In this document: positions 34,102-35,926 of the stretch, piece by piece
Position numbering within the stretch: position 1 is the first letter of the stretch
How the letters are laid out: the number at the start of each line of letters is the position of its first letter
NCBI GenBank assembly: GCA_021737695.1
Contig: JAIPDL010000035.1
Coordinates: forward strand, 1 to 35,926
Direction: 5' to 3'
Source of the DNA: Desulfotignum sp.
Lineage (GTDB): Bacteria; Desulfobacterota; Desulfobacteria; Desulfobacterales; Desulfobacteraceae
Length of the DNA: 35,926 bases
Made by a program: the position numbers and the translations under genes
The notes under the pieces: model-generated
The model's database searches: none
Told to the model about the DNA's origin: nothing
The model's input: the letters and a program-made list of their open reading frames with translations, nothing else

Positions 34102-35001
34102 ATGTTCAAAAAAATTCTGTTTGCCACATCAGCGACACGGGCCAGTGACCATGCGGCCCGGGTGGCATTCAACATTGCCCGGGCATATCATGCCCGTCTG
34201 GATATTTTTCATGTGCTGGGCGTCCCTTCCCGGGGATACAGCCAGGTGGTGGTGGATATCAAAACCCGGGAGCGGGTGGATGTGGATGACGATTACATGG
34301 CCTGGGTTCAGGATGAGATCACCACATATTACGCAGATTATCTCAAAAACGGCCTGGATTATGATATCCATGTGGCTGTGGGACTGCCTGCCAGGGAAAT
34401 ACTGCGCCGGGCCAGAGAAACGGAACCGGACCTGATCCTTTTGGGCGGCAGCACGGAAGAGGAACATGACGGGGTTTACAAAAAAACCGTGGCCGGCACC
34501 ACCCTCCAGAAAGTGGCCCGGGCCGCCAGATGTCCGGTGCTGGTGGTCACACGTCCGGCCGCCTCTTTCTGGGGCGGCATTTCCAGCATCACATTTGGTA
34601 CCGATTTTTCAAAAGCCTCTGACAAGGCATTTGAATTTGCCCTGAAAATGGCTCTGACACTGAACTGTGAACTTCATGTATTCCATGCGCTTGCCATAAC
34701 CAGCCTGTCTTCTGAACGATTGATGTCCCAGGATGACATAGAACAGAAAATCAGAGAAAAATTACGGGTGATCCGTGCCCGGTATGAACCCCGGCTCAAG
34801 ACACTCAAACAGTATACCATGGAGGTGTGGGAAGGAATTCCTTATATGGAAATCGTTAAATATGCCAGGGAAACGCATTCCGACCTGATCATCATGGCCC
34901 ATCACTCCAGAAAGCTGGAAACAGATGACCGGGCCTTTGGCAGCAATGTCGAACAGGTCATTGTCAGGGCGGGCTGCCCGGTAATCAGTATCAATCGATG
35001 A
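34102..35001 (+). CDS. Tandem universal stress protein (two UspA domains)
   Basis: 299 residues from ATG 34102, with GGGAGGGG upstream. Two Usp folds are joined: FKKILFATSATRASDHAARV to about residue 150 ending CPVLVVTRP, and SSITFGTDFSKASDKAFEFA to the end, CPVISINR. The ATP-binding signature Gx2Gx9G(S/T) is altered in both: the first has LGGSTEEEHDGVYKKTVAGTT, the second HHSRKLETDDRAFGSNVEQ without the first glycines. Nucleotide binding is therefore doubtful in the second domain. Its place between hmcF and the response regulator, with only 25 bp to hmcF and 13 bp to the next gene, implies co-expression with the Hmc complex and a sensing or protective role. Confidence 0.88.
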   Translation: MFKKILFATSATRASDHAARVAFNIARAYHARLDIFHVLGVPSRGYSQVVVDIKTRERVDVDDDYMAWVQDEITTYYADYLKNGLDYDIHVAVGLPAREILRRARETEPDLILLGGSTEEEHDGVYKKTVAGTTLQKVARAARCPVLVVTRPAASFWGGISSITFGTDFSKASDKAFEFALKMALTLNCELHVFHALAITSLSSERLMSQDDIEQKIREKLRVIRARYEPRLKTLKQYTMEVWEGIPYMEIVKYARETHSDLIIMAHHSRKLETDDRAFGSNVEQVIVRAGCPVISINR

Positions 35002-35014
35002 AGGGAGAGAACAC

Positions 35015-35368
35015 ATGCAAAAAAAAATTCTGATTATAGATGATGATCCCAATATCCTGGACTATCTTTCCGCCCTGTTCACGGACAACGGCTATGATAC
35101 CCAGGTGGCGCCCGACGCCGTCAAAGGGCTTGAAACAGCCCGCCGGTTTGAGCCGGACCTGATCACCCTGGATATTGAGATGCCCGGGGAGTGGGGACCC
35201 CGGTTTTACCGCCAGATGATGCAGATCAAGGAACTGAAAAACACGCCCGTCATCGTGATTTCCGGGCTGTCGGGCAATGAACATGCCATTCCCAAGGCCA
35301 TTGCCGCAGTGAAAAAACCCTTTGACAGGGAAGAACTGCTTCGTATTGTGAAAGAGACCTTAGGATGA
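35015..35368 (+). CDS. Single-domain response regulator, Rrf1-like
   Basis: 117 residues, a stand-alone receiver domain. Key residues are all present: acidic pocket D9-D11, phosphoacceptor D53 in LDIEMPG, S83 in VISG, and K101 in KKP. There is no output domain, so it acts through protein-protein contact or as a phosphate relay. GGGAGAG lies 7-8 nt before ATG 35015. In Desulfovibrio vulgaris the hmc operon is followed by rrf1, also a response regulator, and by rrf2, a repressor. This gene takes the rrf1 position except that a UspA gene intervenes. Its likely cognate sensor starts 44 bp downstream. Confidence 0.88.
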   Translation: MQKKILIIDDDPNILDYLSALFTDNGYDTQVAPDAVKGLETARRFEPDLITLDIEMPGEWGPRFYRQMMQIKELKNTPVIVISGLSGNEHAIPKAIAAVKKPFDREELLRIVKETLG

Positions 35369-35412
35369 TACTGACCATTAACCGCGATTGAAAATTAGAA
35401 AGTCGGAATGTC

Positions 35413-35926
35413 ATGGCTGAAACCGTGTTATTGTTGGACAGCGACCGTGACCATGGGGAAGCGATCCGCACGTATCTGCATCGCCATCAGTATGAGGTCA
35501 CTGTAGTGGATGACCCGCCAGAGATCCTGGCCCAGCTGGAAAATCAAAAATGGAACATGCTGCTGGGTGATCCTTTGATCTGGGGTGAAACCACCGCCGT
35601 CAGGATTGCGGATCTTCTCAAGGAAGATCCCGCGGTCCAGCTGATCGTTTACGGCACATCTGAACAGGTGGATCGGGCCATGGACCGGTTCGGGCTGGAT
35701 GCGGTGGCATATCTGAATCTGCCCATCAACAGCAAGGCCCTGATATTGAATATGGCCAGAGCCCGGAATCATTCCCTCAAAAACCGGAAAATCGACCGGT
35801 ATGTTCAGCGGCTCACCGATCTGCACACGGCCCGGAATCATTTTCTCCAGCTGTTTGACTCCGTGCCCTGTTTTATTTCCGTTCAGGACAGAAATCTGCG
35901 GATCACCGCCATCAACAAATGGTTTA
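35413..35926 (+). CDS. REC-like/PAS sensor protein, N-terminal part (runs off window)
   Basis: 171 codons are visible from ATG 35413; the frame is still open at the window end. Residues about 4-120 form a receiver-like fold: VLLLDSDRDH supplies the acidic pair and D53 in LLGDPLIWG the phosphorylation site. The conserved lysine-proline is replaced by YLNLPIN, so this is a degenerate receiver. A short helical linker (NRKIDRYVQRLTDLHTAR) leads to the beginning of a PAS domain, FDSVPCFISVQDRNLRITAI. A histidine-kinase core is expected beyond the edge, making it a candidate partner for the preceding response regulator. This remains to be seen from the adjoining sequence. Confidence 0.75.
   Translation, partial: MAETVLLLDSDRDHGEAIRTYLHRHQYEVTVVDDPPEILAQLENQKWNMLLGDPLIWGETTAVRIADLLKEDPAVQLIVYGTSEQVDRAMDRFGLDAVAYLNLPINSKALILNMARARNHSLKNRKIDRYVQRLTDLHTARNHFLQLFDSVPCFISVQDRNLRITAINKWF

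Noticed and set aside
1..35926. CRISPR arrays and rRNA genes
   Set aside because: No regularly spaced repeat array and no rRNA-like conserved stretch were noticed on reading through both strands.

Overview
The window looks like a chromosomal segment of a sulfate-reducing bacterium of the Desulfobacterota, most likely the Desulfobacteraceae or relatives. The main reason is a complete hmcABCDEF operon encoding a 16-heme periplasmic cytochrome and its membrane redox partners, a hallmark of sulfate reducers. A glycogen (polyglucose) storage cluster fits the same group. This assignment comes from gene content read by eye, not from any database search.

Layout. (1) Positions 1-7131 form an accessory, visibly AT-richer and mobile region. 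It holds the tail of a VapC-type PIN toxin, a decayed HigB/RelE-like toxin fragment, and about 570 bp without a recognisable gene. A giant 1,740-codon protein follows, joining a DEDD-exonuclease-like domain, a RecQ helicase and a UvrD/Rep helicase. After it lies a REP-associated (RAYT/Y1) transposase bounded by a perfect 25-bp inverted repeat. (2) Positions 7192-10825 hold a D-2-hydroxyacid dehydrogenase overlapping an unusual aspartate kinase, then a DUF1848 iron-sulfur protein. (3) Positions 10844-14125 hold tRNA-Val(CAC), a ferritin-like protein, a Cache-PAS sensor that stops after its HisKA helix, a ribosome hibernation factor (minus strand) and a divergent CBS-pair protein. (4) Positions 14203-27081 are the glycogen region. 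A plus-strand glycogen phosphorylase converges on a four-gene minus-strand operon: AGL-like bifunctional debranching enzyme, a second glucan phosphorylase, glycogen synthase and eukaryotic-type branching enzyme. (5) Positions 27192-27683 hold an unrecognised minus-strand gene. (6) From 27875 to the window end runs hmcABCDEF, then a tandem universal stress protein, a single-domain response regulator resembling Rrf1, and the start of a REC-PAS sensor cut by the window edge.

How the genes work together. The glg genes cover polymer elongation (GlgA), branching (GlgB), phosphorolysis (two GlgP types) and debranching. Only the sugar-nucleotide source (GlgC) is absent from this window. The Hmc proteins would carry electrons from periplasmic c-type cytochromes and hydrogenases, through NrfD-like and NarI-like membrane subunits, to a cytoplasmic HdrD-like iron-sulfur protein. 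The downstream UspA, REC and PAS genes are probably its signalling module. The most unusual object is the exonuclease-RecQ-UvrD fusion in the accessory region, a candidate genome-defence or repair protein.
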